64,000 nt of DNA from Theobroma cacao (taxonomy: Eukaryota > Streptophyta > Magnoliopsida > Malvales > Malvaceae): positions 2,387,095-2,451,094 of the forward strand of contig NC_030854.1 of NCBI RefSeq assembly GCF_000208745.1, written 5' to 3'. Position 1 is the first letter of the stretch; each line of letters begins with the position of its first letter. The translations under genes were made by a program, and so were the position numbers. Under the pieces are notes generated by a model, which did not search any database, had not been told where the DNA came from, and saw nothing but the letters and a program-made list of their open reading frames with translations. Shown here piece by piece: positions 1 to 13,803 of the stretch.

Positions 1-665
1 TTACAGCCTGATTTTTCTCCTTTTTATTTTGACAATTTCTAGGTTTTGGAGTTCTACTGTTTCAGTTAGCAAATTTTAAAGAAAAATAAAAAAAAAACTA
101 ACTAATTAAACAAATCTAACTTCTTTCCTTGGTTAGTCACCTTTTTCAAGCTCTCATTATTTTTCTCTTAAATGGGTTTTAATTTTTTGAGCTAAAAAAA
201 AATAAAGTTGAGTGATTGGTGTACTTTTAACATGGATTTTATAGTTGTTTTGGTGGGTTTTTAGAGTGTAAAATGTAGTAACAAAAGAGTGGTGCGATTT
301 TGCTTTGTGAAATGTGGCATGAGTTTAATGTGAAGCAAAAGAAAGCTATGGGCAGTTATAGAATTGCAAGTGTTTGTCAAGTATGTTGTTGTCCTTGTTA
401 AGCAGGCGCTCACTGGAGGTCGATTCCAGGCAAGTTCAGTTGTTTTCTAACCCTTTGCATGTTCATTTATATTTTAAGATAGATAATTTTATAAATCTGT
501 TTTTTTTGGGGTCTAAATTTCTAGTCATATCTGATGTTGAAATTGTTTATACTTATAGTCAGGATCCTAGAGCGATGGGATCCTTTTTTTTTTTTTGAAT
601 TTTTTCTTTGTTTTCGGTCCTCTGTTTTGATTTGCATTTGAATACATGCACAATAATGTCGACAG
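1..665. other. 5' part of RabGAP locus: intron or leader
   Basis: AT-rich, mostly intron-like DNA upstream of the first certain RabGAP exon. A possible small upstream exon lies at about 396-419. It is preceded by a good acceptor (ttgttaagcag) and followed by CAG|gcaagt, a GC-type donor. Joined to the exon at 666 it keeps frame. The true start codon was not found and may lie left of the window. Confidence 0.4.
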
Positions 666-3600
666 GGATGCCTATGGATTTGCTGTGAGACCTCAACACA
701 TACAAACATATAGACAGTACGTTAACATCTACAAGGTACATTTTTTCCTTCTAGGTTTAATTCTTAGTCGAATTAGCTGTTGTTTGCATTTGCCATAAAA
801 AATATGTATAAAATTTATGTATCCTCAGTTTTGGTTATTGATATAGTAATTCATTATACCAGGAAGAGGAAGAGGAAAGATCAGAGAAATGGAAGATCTT
901 CTTGGAACAGCATGCAAAACCTACTGAACCATGCTTTTCTGAGGTGGAAGATAGAAAAATATTGCAGGCTGAAGCTACTGAGATGAAAGAAAAGCCTCTT
1001 CCTGAGGAAAATAAAGAGAGCTTGCATGTAGAAGCTAGTGAGGGAAATGAAGAGGCTGCTATTGAAGCAAAAGAAGAGACTACTTCTGAGAAGGAACACA
1101 AAGTGATTTTTCAGAGTGAAGCTACCCAATTGAATGTAGAAGCTGCTTCAGAGGAGGGATGTAGAAAGACATGCCAAGGTGAAGCTATTAAAGTGAAAGA
1201 GGAGGTTGATTCTGTAGATGAAAGCAAAGAGACATCGCAGACTGAAGCCACTGAGTTAGAAGAAGGGGTTGCCTCAAAGAGGATCAAGGAAGGGGATGCT
1301 CCAAGTACAAAGCTTGATTCTGCTGGTTCAACAGAAAAACCTGATTCTGCTAGTTTGCAAGAAAGTAAAACAGAAAAGCCAGATTCTGCTCATTCAACAG
1401 AAAGTGAAAGAGAAAAGGAGGTGCAGCTTGCAGAAGAAACAAAGACACGTAAAGTTGAAAGATGGGCTAAGACTAGACCAGTCCTTTGTGCCATTGAGAA
1501 TATGATGAATTCACGGGCTAAGAAGGGAAAGAATATGAAAAATATGAATATGAATGAAAGCGGAGACCATCTTCCATCAATAAAAGAGGCAAGATCCCCA
1601 GAACCAGAATCTGAGGATGAGTTCGAGGAAAAGGTCTGTGTTAATGTGAGGTCTTCTAGGGAAGAAAACGATGCAGGCAATGAGGCATCTCAAGAATCCT
1701 TTTTCCCTTGGAAAGAAGAGCTGGAGAGCCTCGTTCATGGAGGAGTGCCAAAGGATCTCAGAGGGGAGGTGAGGTTGAAACTTTTCTATTTGGTATGTCT
1801 TAATATTATTTTGTTGAAAATTGCATTGTCTGCTATAATATGGTCATTGCAGGTATGGCAAGCCTTTGTAGGTGTTAAGGCTCGACGAGTGGAGAGATAT
1901 TACGAGGATTTGCTGGCTCAAGAAACCTATGAGGATGATCAGCAAAGTAACTCATCTGGCGTGTTCAGAAAATGGAAAAGGCAGATTGAGAAGGTCATTA
2001 GATGCATGTGCCTTGGACTTTATCGTTCAATCTTTTCAATTCGTAGGTGCTACACCTTTTGCTTTATATTGTCCTTACAATTCTCCCTAGACTAACTTGT
2101 CTGTTTATTTTGCAGGATTTACCGCGGACTTTTCCAGGTCATCCTGCTTTGAATGATAATGGTAGGGATTCCTTGAGGCGTTTACTTTTAGCCTATGCTC
2201 GACATAACCCCTCTGTTGGGTACTGTCAGGTAATTGTTGAATTAAAAGTTCTTTCTCTGCAAATTTAGTTGAACTGGGACTACTGTGTTAGTATTATCTT
2301 AATTGATATCTCTCTTTCAAACTTGAACCATAATATGGCAACTGTCTTCTCCTTTATCTGTATAAACCAACTTGTACTTTTCATAGTTGTCCATCTACAT
2401 CATAAGCTCTCTCTCTCTCTCTCTCAAGTTTTATTTGCACTCTTATATTCTTTAGAATCTATCTAAGAATCTTTTCTTTAGAAATTATTTAAAACTTTAT
2501 CCAATTTCTTATCATTTCCTTGGTTTCAGTGATGCTGTTGCTGTATAAGTACAGCACAAAGAGGTCATAATTCTGTTGATTATAAAATTTTGGGACCTCA
2601 CAGAACAACTCTAATGTTCTAAAACCATGAACTTATGTTACATTAGACTTTTTCACCTTATGAGTTGATCAAATTGCTCACCAATAGTTCATAAGTATGT
2701 ATAGTTTTTTCCTTCCTAATCTGTTTCGCCAGAACAGTTGTGAGCATAAAGTTTAAGTGCAACTTGAAGGCTTGATAGTCCAGTAGGGTATTAATGGAAA
2801 TTTTTATTTTAAAACACATGTCAGCAGTTTTCCGTTTGGATTCCCAGTTTATATTTGTTCTGAATGGATCTTAGTGACCTCTCTCTGCAAGTGATTAATT
2901 TTTTAATAATTATTACCCCTTGTTGCTCTTACTATTTTCATTTAATTTGACATAAAAAATATGCAGGCAATGAATTTCTTTGCTGGATTGTTGCTACTTC
3001 TGATGCCAGAGGAAAATGCCTTTTGGTAGGTTCAGGTTAGCTATTTATAAAATGGTTGATTTCTGAAAGTAGTTACTTCTATCGTTAGTATATTTTGTAC
3101 AGTTTATCCTAGAACTGGTTTTGGGGTATGCAGAACCTTTTTTGACCACCTTTGTCCCAGTAAATTGTTGTGAAGAACTTTTTTGTACTTTTCCCAAAAA
3201 AGGAGTCTCTTTTCTAAACATGGCTGTCTTATTCTCTTGTGCTAGTTTTTGTACAAAGGCATAAATGGTTACATGCATACTCATGATACAAGAATAGCTA
3301 GGTCAGCTTTAAAGACTGATTTCTTTCGATGTATTCTCAGGACCTTGGTGGGCATTATTGACAATTATTTTGATGGGTACTATACAGAGGAAATGATAGA
3401 ATCTCAGGTTTTTTAATTTGTTAAATTACTTTCTTTTTTTTTTTTTTTGATACAATTGCATGTTCTTTAGCAAATGTCTCTAGTTGCCTTGCAAGTTCAG
3501 CATCTATCTTCATGTTCACCAACGTGCTGATCTTGGAGTATTTCTTAAGGGATTTTGCCAATTTACAACTTATGACTCTAATTATTTATATTTTCATAGG

Positions 3601-6600
3601 TTGACCAACTTGTATTTGAAGAGTTGATGCGTGAAAGATTTCCCAAATTGGGTTTGTTTGCTTTTCAACATTTTCTTTATTAATTATCTTCTCATGCATT
3701 ACATGAAATAATATGGGTAGATCTTTTTCATCTATGCTTCTGGTGCAGTCAATCATCTGGATTACTTGGGAGTGCAGGTGGCATGGATTTCTGGACCCTG
3801 GTTTCTTTCCATATTTGTTAATATGCTTCCTTGGGAGAGCGGTACGATTTGGAGTTAGTGATGCAAGTTAAATTTGTCTAATTATTTCACTCAAAACGCT
3901 TAGTTCTAAGCACCCTGCATTCTCTTTGTTAGAAATCATGTTTACCTAGTGATGGATTTCTTCATCTCAGTTCTTCGCATTTGGGATGTGCTTCTATTTG
4001 AAGGAAATCGTGTTATGCTATTTCGAACGGCCCTTGCTCTAATGGAATTATATGGTATTGAGATTTTATATTTATAAAATTCGTGAAGCATTAACTGTGG
4101 ATGATGAATTCAAAGAGCAGTCTAGTTACATGAAGTTTACTGTAGGTCCTGCCTTAGTTACAACTAAAGATGCTGGGGATGCCATCACTTTGCTGCAGTC
4201 CCTTGCTGGCTCAACATTTGACAGCAGCCAACTTGTTTTGACTGCCTGCATGGGGTTTTTGGCTGTGACTGATGCTAGATTACAAGACTTGAGAGATAAG
4301 CATAGGCCTGCTGTGCTAGCAATTGTTGAGGAAAGAACAAAAAGAGGTCGAGTTTGGAAAGATTCAAAAGGACTTGCATCTAAGCTGTACAGTTTCAAGC
4401 ATGATCGTGGGTCACTGCTGGAAGAAACAAAGCCTGCTCAAGAGGTAGCTGATGGAGACATATCTAATTTGGAGACTCGTTCGTCGAATCTGGATGAATT
4501 GCTTTGTAGCCTAAATGCTGATTCAGAAGTAGATTCCCTACCAGATCTTCAAGAACAGGTAGTTTTCTTTGTTTGTCTTCTTAACACTTGTACACTGCAT
4601 TTCTAATATTTTAGGAAGCTATTCACCAATGGTACCTGTTTTATATTTCATGGTCCACATGCTGCAGATTGTACATGCTTAATCTATTGACTTCTAAGTT
4701 CCATGAGCAGTTGACGTTTGCCTACTTTTCTTTCACCTTATCAGCTTTAACCAAATGCTGGTTTGAGCTGCCCTTGTTCAGTGATGTGAATATAGAAAAT
4801 TACATATCAGATTCAAGAATTAGCATGGCTTCAGCACAATCTTGTATAACCTGGGTAAAACGATATCGATTTAGATCTGTTTTTGCATTTTGATGAGCCA
4901 CTAAACATCAATGGTGCTAGACAATGCAAATAAAAGAACATTGAGAGCAGGTATTTTAACTACAATGCTTGAACTGTTGAATGTTGATATGATTGAACAA
5001 ATAGCCTGTGGCTTCTTCGTATGACTTAATAAAGGCTTGAAAATTCTCTGCTGTTAAAACCAACCTCCTTAAGTTATGCATTTTTAACCTAATAACCCTG
5101 AATGAGCTATAATTATACTCACTAAAACTTATTCTAGGTTTTCAGATAGTGTTTCACTTGTAATTAATTGGATTGATATGAGTAATCACTGTGCAACTCC
5201 TTTTGAAATTTCGATCATTAACAGTTTATGCGCAGGTTGATTGGATGAAGGTTGAGCTATGTAGGTTGCTTGAGGAAAAAAGAGCTGCCATACTCCGGTT
5301 AGTATTCTACTGTCTGTGGTTTCTGATTTTTTTTTTCTCTAACATCTATTTCTACTTGCCCTGCTTTATTCAATCATGGTAATATAATAAAGCATCATGT
5401 CTGCCACTTATCTCAACATTTCAGCGAAGTTGCTTCATTCAAGACAGCTACAGATGAAAGTGCATCTCCTGAAACTATAGATAGCAATCTACTTCAGAAT
5501 TAGGAACCATTTTCATGTTTTCTTGACATGAATTATTTCTGATGTTGTCAAAGTGCTTCTAAAACCTATCATTTTACCTGTAACCATGGTTCCTGTTCTT
5601 TTCCAGAGCTGAGGAGCTAGAGACAGCACTTGTGGAGATGGTCAAAGAAGATAACCGACGGCAATTGAGTGCAAAGGTATATGTAAATTTATTTGTATGA
5701 ATATGTTATATCTGCCCAACTTATCATTTGGTCGATGGTAATACTTCTCCTACGGCTATGTAAGCTTTGGGTTACTCAAGTTGCTTGCAGGATTTGAAGT
5801 TTTTTAATAATGCTGCAGATTGAACAGTTAGAGCAAGAGGTGGCTGATCTACAGCAAGCCCTTGCTGATAAGAAAGAACAAGAAGCTGCTATGCTTAAGG
5901 TTAAAATTTTGCCTCTTGTTTCTCTAATGCATTTTTTTGGAACTATGTTTTAATGCTTATTCTATTATGAGTTCTCTAGTGATTTTTAGGTTCTATGTGC
6001 TACAGGTTTTGATGCGGCTAGAGCAAGAGCAAAGGATAACTGAAGATGCTCGCAGAAACACAGAGCAAGATGCAGCTGCCCAGAGATATGCAGTTACTGT
6101 GCTTCAGGTTCTTTACTGTTCTTGATGTCCTTGATATGACGGGAATGTTAAACTATAGATTTTATATTGTTCTTCATGTGTGATTGAACGAGAAGTTCGA
6201 AGATATTTGGGTATACACCAAAGAGGACTACTCATTCTGTTTTTCATTTGAGTTTGATGCTAGATGACATATTGTTGCGATGTGACTCCTAGCACAAAAC
6301 TTAAGCTACTGATAGGCAATTTGTTCAGATAACAACTTCATGGCTTGGTTAAGCTGTCAAATAGTTATGCATTTCCCCCCATTGTCCTCAACATTTTACC
6401 TCAATTACATTATATGTCTTATATGTTTCTCTGTAAAGTAGTTCTCCTGTTGGCATAAGATGATTGCAGAATTTAAAACTTGAATGGCTTAACTATTTGG
6501 AAATTATTTTATACATTTATCTTTTGATATGTTGTACTCCCCTTAACTGTCTCAAGCCTTTCACTACAAGAATTGAGATTTGTTCTTTTCTTGTAATTTG

Positions 6601-8452
6601 TGAATTATGCAGTTCCTTATTAAGGTGCCTCATAGCTGATTGTTACTTCCTTTTCTGTGCTCTGATTGATTGTGAGATCCCATGAGTAGGGTGTATTTCT
6701 CTTTCCTTATTCTTTTGTTACTATATTGATTCTCATAAAATGATACATTTGCAGGAAAAATATGAGAAGGCTATGGCTTCTATTGCTCAGATGGAAAAGA
6801 GGGTGGTTATGGCAGAATCAATGTTGGAGGCTACCTTGCAATATCAATCTGGCCAAGCTAAAGCACTATCATCTCCACGGTAAGAAACATTGTAAGCCTC
6901 ACTCATCTCCATTTCTATATCCATACGTATTCAAAATGTTCTGATAAATTTTCATTCAGCTTGATGCTGATGAAGAAAACTAAGGGCCAAAAAGCAAAGA
7001 GCATAGGTAAAACTAAAATCAAATCTTATTCTAACCCTTAAGTTAATGCCCCTAAGTGAAATTTGAGAAGAGAAACTGCCAATACATATGCAAGCTTCAT
7101 GTGACCCATTTTCAACTTTGCCTTGCAAAACAAGCATTCATGCAGTAATATCTGTTCTCTAAGCAGTCCAATGGTTAGTAGACCAACAAATGACAGAAGA
7201 ATAGGAAGTGGTGTAGAACCACACCTTTATGGCAGTACCAGGGCTTTACTCAATATTGAGGAGTTCCGTTCTTATCATAACTAAGGTTGGATGTTTATAG
7301 CTGTATATTCTTAATTTTGTTCTTTCAGTCAAATTTTTTATTTTGTCATTCTCTCTCTTTCTTCACTCTTTCTGTAAAAAAAATCTGATTCAATGTGTGT
7401 GTGTGTGTGTGTGTGGATATACAGGTCTGATGGAACTGATTGAGTGTTCAATCATCCAGTATCTGATTGAGAATAATAAAATAAAGTATTTATAGTTACA
7501 TGTTCTCATAAATAGGCAATTCTGCAATTAATCGTAAACATAATTAAAACCCGTTCTGCATTAGAAGGTCAATGTTTTCAAATGAGGAGAAGAAACAAAG
7601 GCTATGCATCATTAAATTGCAGAACTTGGTACAAGGTCTGTTTGTCATTATAAAATTCCATTCTAGGGAACAGGTTGAAAAAGATTTTAGGGGAATAATC
7701 CTTTCTTTTCTATTTAAAAGCTTTCATTGAACAATTAATTTTTTGCCGTTTTTTTTAAAATATGAACTGTTGTTCACTTGTTTCTCATGTAAGGAAATAA
7801 AAAAACTGCATTCCTGGTTGGAATAAGATTGTAACCCGTTTGCAAATTATAATTGAAAACAGTCATCTTTTATGGCTGAGATCTCAATGACATTCAACTC
7901 TCTACTCAAAAGCAGGACAATGCTATGGTGCAAGATTTTGTTTATGCATGTTATGAATTACATCTGCTTAATGGATATTTTTCCACAAGCGGCCAGATGC
8001 ATCCACATAGTTTGTCTTAACAAAGATAGCATGCTTTTGTAGGGCTCAGCGTAATCAGGCCTCCACACAGGACAGTCCCAGAAGAAAGGCAGGGATATTG
8101 TCATTCGGACTTGGCTGGCGTGACAAGAACAAGGTAAAAGTATGCATTGCTGTGTTTTGGCAGGTGTTACTGCAAATGCCGCAGTGGCTTTGTGGTCCTC
8201 ATGTAGATGAAATATTTTATCTAACTGTTTTGGAGCATTAACCGCACATTGTGAAATATCAGTCTATATCCTTGAAATAAAGTTCATGGTGCTACAAATA
8301 TCTTGAGGTTTTTTGTTAGTTTTAGAGTTTAGAAAATGCTGCATACCTATTTTCTTTGCCTTTATTTGAAGCTTGTAAACTTGGATTTGATATGGCAGGG
8401 CAAACCCAATTTTGAGGAGTCTACAGACGGTAAATCCTGGGAGGAAACTTAA
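666..8452 (+). CDS. TBC-domain Rab GTPase-activating protein (gyp1/EVI5-like), 17 exons visible, start missing
   Basis: Predicted GTPase-activating protein for Rab GTPases in vesicle traffic. Exons read: 666-735, 863-1768, 1853-1993, 2116-2229, 2967-3025, 3341-3407, 3600-3651, 3749-3841, 3971-4054, 4146-4558, 5236-5297, 5607-5676, 5819-5899, 6006-6107, 6755-6879, 8043-8133 and 8399-8452 (stop TAA). All phases agree, giving about 860 residues. The N-terminus DAYGFAVRPQH is typical of the plant family. A long acidic repetitive stretch (863-1700) follows, then the TBC domain (about residues 314-530 of the visible part). The Arg finger is in IEKDLPRTFPGHP and the Gln finger in GYCQ, so the dual-finger catalytic pair is intact. 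A coiled coil rich in Glu and Gln follows (about 670-810), ending ...FGLGWRDKNKGKP. It is tail to tail with the kinase gene. The first exon is unresolved. I recall At2g37290 as the Arabidopsis counterpart. Confidence 0.9.
902..1440 (+). repeat. Acidic degenerate repeat region in the large RabGAP exon
   Basis: The coding sequence here repeats a loose pattern of about 23 residues, of the type EAxxxxEExxSxxExKE. Clear units include SEATQLNVEAASEE, GEAIKVKEEVDSVDE and TEATELEEGVASK. A shorter TEKPDSA unit occurs twice further on. Such stretches are usually disordered and change length between species. Confidence 0.6.
2407..2425. repeat. (CT)n microsatellite
   Basis: A simple CT run inside a RabGAP intron. 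Confidence 0.95.
7394..7415. repeat. (TG)n microsatellite
   Basis: Eleven TG units in the long intron before the penultimate RabGAP exon. Confidence 0.95.
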
Positions 8453-9159
8453 ACCCTAGACCAAGAGAAGAACTAGCCCTGGTGCCATATCATTCTTTGA
8501 ATTTGTGCCTCCACTGCCAAGAAGTCACTTCTCTGCATCTGTTCTGATATTTAATAGCTCTGTTTCCTTATCTGTAGTTATGAGTATACTGGCAATTAAT
8601 TAATGGTAAGAGAGGGGTCTATTTGTATAAAGTATCAATTTGAACCCAAGTAGACTTGTAGAAGTCAGATTAATTTGACTTTAATCAAATGTGTAGCAGC
8701 ACGTTATACATTAATCAGCAAACAAAGATTTTTATTTTAATTTCCACAATTTTTGAACCATTGAATTACTTGATTCTATCATTTCTATCTCTTTCATGCA
8801 TTCAGTGTATAGTATGATTGTACAAGAAGATATCACTGCCTGATAAGAAAGCATCTGATTATATTATGGATATGATTGAATTTTCATGTACATAGGAAAA
8901 CAGCAGCTACAAATATCTCCTAACAACAAACGCAATAGCTTATAAAAATGTGCCTTTGGTTTGTAAGAAATAAGCAAAATTTGGTAACGAGGCATGTTAT
9001 GTAAGGCAGGCACTATGCATTTAGCCTGAAACTCCTAGCCCTGTGATTTCATTTACATTAAAAGATGCCACAACTCATAACATCATCATTACCAGCGTCT
9101 ATCAATAGTTGGCAGATCCCAGGGAAGCGTCCAATGAGCATGAAGAATCCAAGCAAGTA
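8453..9159. other. Shared 3' flank of two convergent genes
   Basis: Non-coding DNA between the stop codons of the RabGAP (+) and the kinase (-). It should hold both 3' UTRs. No repeat or further ORF is convincing. Confidence 0.7.
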
Positions 9160-11721
9160 TCAACTTAACCTTCTCGTTCGATCCCTTTCAGACCCACTGC
9201 CACCGTTGGGCTTCTTATCTCTATCTCTCTTCGTCCGTGGAGGAGTACCAGGGGCCAAGCGGGAACCCTGCACTGATTGTGTATCTGGTTCAAACTTTTG
9301 AGAAGCAAGGTAAGTCAAAGCTGTGACTACATCAGCAATGAGAGGTCGCATATTTGGCTGCTCCTGAACACACATTGCTGCCACTGCAAGTGCTTGGAAT
9401 AAGCCTCTTGGAGGATACTGCCCTTGAAGCATTGGATCAGCCATTTGAGAGAATTTTTTTCGGTCTTTGAATAATGGCCTTGCCTGCAACAAAGGTCAGG
9501 ATAGAAGTGAAACTTTTGCAACCTGACAGAAAATCACTATTTTTAGCTTTTATCTATAAGTTTTTCTTGTTCTTGTTGCACTCCTCATCAATATGTGAAA
9601 TAGCTAATTTAATTTATGGTTGAAGACTAATTACAACAAAATTGGAAGCAAGCCAAAGTTTTAGATACATTGTTATCTGTTTCTTACCCATGCTACTAGA
9701 TTCTGTTCCCCCGCAGCTTTTGAATTGTCAATTGCTTTCCTGCCGGTTATGATTTCCAGAAGAACAACCCCAAAGCTATAAACATCTGATTTCAGAGTTA
9801 GTTGACCAGTCATTGCATACTCTGGGGCACAGTATCCATAGGTGCCCATAACCCTTGTAGATACATGGGTGTTATCGCCAACAGGCCCAAGTTTGGCCAA
9901 GCCAAAATCAGATAGCTTAGGAAAACATCCTTCACCAAGTAAAATGTTGGAGCATTTCAAATCTCGGTATATAACAGGGGGGCTGGCTTTGTCATGTAAA
10001 TACTCCAACCCTTTTGCAGCCCCAGCAGCTATTTTCATTCTTGTGTTCCAGTCCAGCCTTTTCTTACCAGGTGAAATGTCTGCGAATATTAAGCATAAGA
10101 AATCATCCTCCTGTTAGAGCAAATGAAAAACAGAGAAAAAATTCGGTGACAAATAAAAAAAACATGAGGAGTTAATGCAATACATACCATGTAAATGATC
10201 TTCGAGAGATCCTAAGGGCATATATTCATAAACCAGAAGCCTTTGATCTCCATCAGCACAATACCCAGTAAGATTAACAAGGTTAGGATGGTGAAGTAGG
10301 CTAAGCATTAAAACTTCAACAAGAAATTCCCTGTTCCCTTGCAACCCATTACGATCAAGTTGCTTTATAGCGACAACCTACACCCATCAAGAAATCAAGA
10401 TTCAATTGCCACCTTAGGCGAAAGCAAGCCTTCATTTGACTTGTATAAGCTGTTAACTTTGTTTCAGGTTTTTCACTTTACAACTAACCTGATTTGTACT
10501 CTCCAGACGCCCTTTGTACACTCTACCAAAACCTCCTTCTCCCAAAAGGCATTCTGCTCTAAAATTCTTAGTTGCTGTTGCCAATTCACGAAATGTAAAA
10601 ATCTGTGCAGCAATATGTTCACCCCCTCCACTTCTAGATGTCTCCCCACTTGATGAGGAATCTGTTTGCAATTTGTGTGAACAAATAAAAGATGATGAAA
10701 ATGTTGGCAAAAACCAATAATTGTTTGCATTTGATTCTAGAGGAGATAAACCAAGGCACAACAAGGAAACCACATACAAAATAGGAATGCAAAAGAAAAA
10801 CACCAAGAACACACTGAGCTGGATTTTGCCAAGACATGCGCTAAAGACTGATCGATCATCATACCACAATTTCACCTCACAAAATCTATCATATTGCTTA
10901 CAAAATCTTCAAGGCATATGCAACATATATGAGGTGTATCCAAAATCCCATCTGAGCAAGGATTTTGCTACTTTGGTCCATCACTTGAAATTAACAGACA
11001 AAATGAAGGAAAAAGAAAAAGGGTCAAGGCTTGCCAAGAGTTACAAATAAAGGGGAAAGAAAATAATCAGTGACAAAGTGCAACACTTTCATTATGTACT
11101 TGCACAGAAGTTTGTCACCTAGAAATACTAATACTTTACGTTAAAAAGAACAAAATTAGACAGAATCCAAAACTATAAGTAAAATCCATAAGCAGTCTAG
11201 CTTGCAAAACAGAAGCAGTACGTTTAATTACCTCATACCTACCAATATGCATGCAAAGAAATTACCTTGTAAGCTACTGATAAGCAAACTCAATAAAGAA
11301 AAAAAATAAACAATTGATCAAGCAATCAAGTCCTCTAATTTTTTTTCCTTTCCCCTTCTAAGTATACAGGATATTGATCCAAAATCTATCCGAACATCCA
11401 AAACAAACCTGAATTACCTAACAACTGATCAACTTGCATAAAATCCAGATAACGAACACAAGTATTTAATTTCAAAAACCAATAAAACACATAAAAACCA
11501 TACTATTAGTTAATCAACATAACAGCATAAATACCTCTTTCTGTCACAGTAACATAAAAAGAAATAAAAAAGGTCATACATTTGTTAACTTTTATATAAT
11601 ATAAAAAAGCATTACCTGAAGAAGGTTTGATTTGATCAAGTGGCATCTGCTCCATCTTTTTGTTCTTCTTAGACTTATTAGCTTTGGTATTTGATTTGCC
11701 AGAACAAGGAAGCCACCCCAT
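9160..11721 (-). CDS. PBL7: Receptor-like cytoplasmic kinase VII, PBL7/CDG1-like 1 type
   Basis: Predicted membrane-anchored Ser/Thr kinase acting below surface receptors. Arabidopsis CDL1/PBL7 acts in brassinosteroid signalling. Exons in transcript order: 11721-11616, 10661-10489, 10377-10188, 10079-9688 and 9483-9160, giving 394 residues with all phases consistent. The start [10 protein letters not shown] offers Gly2 for myristoylation and Cys6 for palmitoylation, as in PBL7. Catalytic parts visible: glycine loop [11 protein letters not shown] (76-86), Lys98 in [15 protein letters not shown] with Asp196, DFG (214-216), the activation segment ...[15 protein letters not shown], and the conserved C-terminal [17 protein letters not shown]. 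All needed residues are present, so it should be active. The basic tail ends DRTRRLS. A 953-bp intron separates the anchor exon from the kinase exons. The family is large; closest relatives are PBL5/6/7, with PBL7 (At5g02800 as I recall) the best fit. Confidence 0.92.
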
Positions 11722-13479
11722 GATTCTTCTTCCTTGCTTCTTTCTCCCCTCTTTCACTTCAAAAAAAAAAAACCCCTTTACTGCTATCAAAACATTAAAA
11801 CAACATCAACCCATTTCTTTAACAACCTTAACATCACTCAAAACAAAGAAACTTAGATGCAGATTTCACAAGCTTTTATTACCAAAGAGCCCAACGTTTT
11901 TGTTTTCCAGTAACGTTTACTTTTTTTTTTCTGATTTCTTTTATTCCTTTCAGAATTACGTTATTGGCTTAAAGATTTTTAATTTTGGACCACTTATTCA
12001 TACGGTGTCGTTTTAGGTGCGTGGAACTGGAGTCAGGAAGATGGTCCTCGAACGTGGGTCCCATTAACGGGATTCAATGTTATCTTCTTTCAATTGAAAA
12101 AGAATAAAAGATAGATTTCCTAACCGTCGGATCTGATTAAATAATAAAATAAGACCGGCTGGGGGAACGTAATTGACGGACGTGATTGAAATTTGCACGT
12201 GGACTTTGGTCCATGGAAAAAGGTTTTCATAGTACTATTAATTTGCCCTTTCTAGGCAAAACTTTTTCTTGGCTCTACATTTGACAGCTGGTCACAAAAC
12301 AATCATGCAGCCATATTTGAACTACATAGTAAAAATTTAAAATGACAAAGGAACATCCAGTTCAACTTTTACAAATTAATATTTTTAGTATTAAAAAAAC
12401 TATTAATTAATTAAAATATTATTTAATTGATAAATTAATAAATTAATAATTTATATATTAATTAATAAAAAATTAATTTATTAAAATATTTTTCATTTTT
12501 TTCAAATATTAAATTGAATATATATGTACCGTGCATAACCTTTTTTTAATACAAAAACACTATATTAAAGCTTCTTAATATAATAAAATAAGTTATAGAA
12601 AATACATCAATTTAGATTTTAAATTTAAATATTTTTTTATTTGAACTATTTTCACGAGTTCATAATTTTAATAAAAAATATTTATTAAATATAAAAAATA
12701 TTTATTTATAAACTCAAAATTTATTTTTATTTTTATTATGAGATCAATGACGTGTTTTTCTATCTAATTGTGCAACTTCTCTGTTGCACCGACTCTTTTA
12801 CTCATAAAAAAACTTAATTCGATATTGAAATCTCATTTCAACGAAGTGTTGAATATTTACTTATGAAAAAATTTATCAATAAAGCCTAATAAGTTAACTC
12901 ATGTTTCTTTTTGGTCGGGAATAAATTATGGGTTGATGGCACATCATAGACACCAATATGCTAACAACAACCTCTCTTTTCTTTGATTAAACTTTAACAA
13001 TTAGCTTAGCATTTGGTCCCGAAACCAACAAAATCAATATTTGCGTGAAAATCACGGATATTAATTATGATCTTTTTTCATAAAATAAACAAAAATAAGG
13101 AGACATGGTCAAGATTTTTCTAGATTCTGGAAAATTTTGATCATGACCTTGGTAACAAAACGAGTGAAATTAACAATAATCTATCGCCAAGTCCACATCA
13201 TGGACCCCAAATAGAAAATCACTGTCATTCATATGCAAAACAAAGGACGTTTAGCTAGTGCATTTCAATGTCAAACCAATATAAATTTTTTTTTTTACAA
13301 TATCTTAACTAAATATATGAATTTAATATAAATAAAGTACGTATTCTTTTTTGAAATGAATTTTATGTGTATGTATACGAATTAAATACTTATAATATAG
13401 TAAACTTTGTCATTATTGTTATTATAAGATTGATATTGAGAAAACTTTGGTAGTATAAAATGTATTGTATGGATTAATA
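11722..13479. other. Promoter side of the kinase gene, then AT-rich intergenic DNA
   Basis: The first few hundred bases contain pyrimidine and A-runs that should be the kinase 5' UTR and promoter. From about 12350 on the DNA is very AT-rich with no supported gene or repeat end. Confidence 0.5.
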
Positions 13480-13687
13480 ATTAGTAAAACTTCATTTGCT
13501 GTTTGATTGCACCTCTGCTTGGGAAACATGGAGCTCATGCTGCCGAAAATGGGGTGTCAATTGGGTCTTACCAGATGATGCTCCCTCATTCTTTGATTCA
13601 TGGATAAATTACCCTATTTCTGCCAACCAAAAGAATGCTCGGAAAATGCTTTTTTTATGCAAATTTATAGAGATTGTGTTTTTCCTT

Positions 13688-13775
13688 TAATTAGAAAAAA
13701 AAATTTAAATTTTACTTTTTAAATAAAATATATATATTAACTAATAAATTAAATACTCAAATACTATAAACATCG
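13688..13775 (-). mobile_element. Degenerate SINE-like copy inside the LINE
   Basis: An A/T run followed by a stretch ending attaactaataaattaaat, matching the closing part of the 23205 and 24214 copies. Target duplications were not found, so the limits are approximate. Confidence 0.45.
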
Positions 13776-13803
13776 TAGTTACGTGAAAATGAAATTATAA
13801 GAA

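Noticed and set aside
902..2095. Continuous 397-codon frame as an intact gene product
   Set aside because: It reads through two introns; the correct joins (1768|1853 and 1993|2116) restore the TBC domain.
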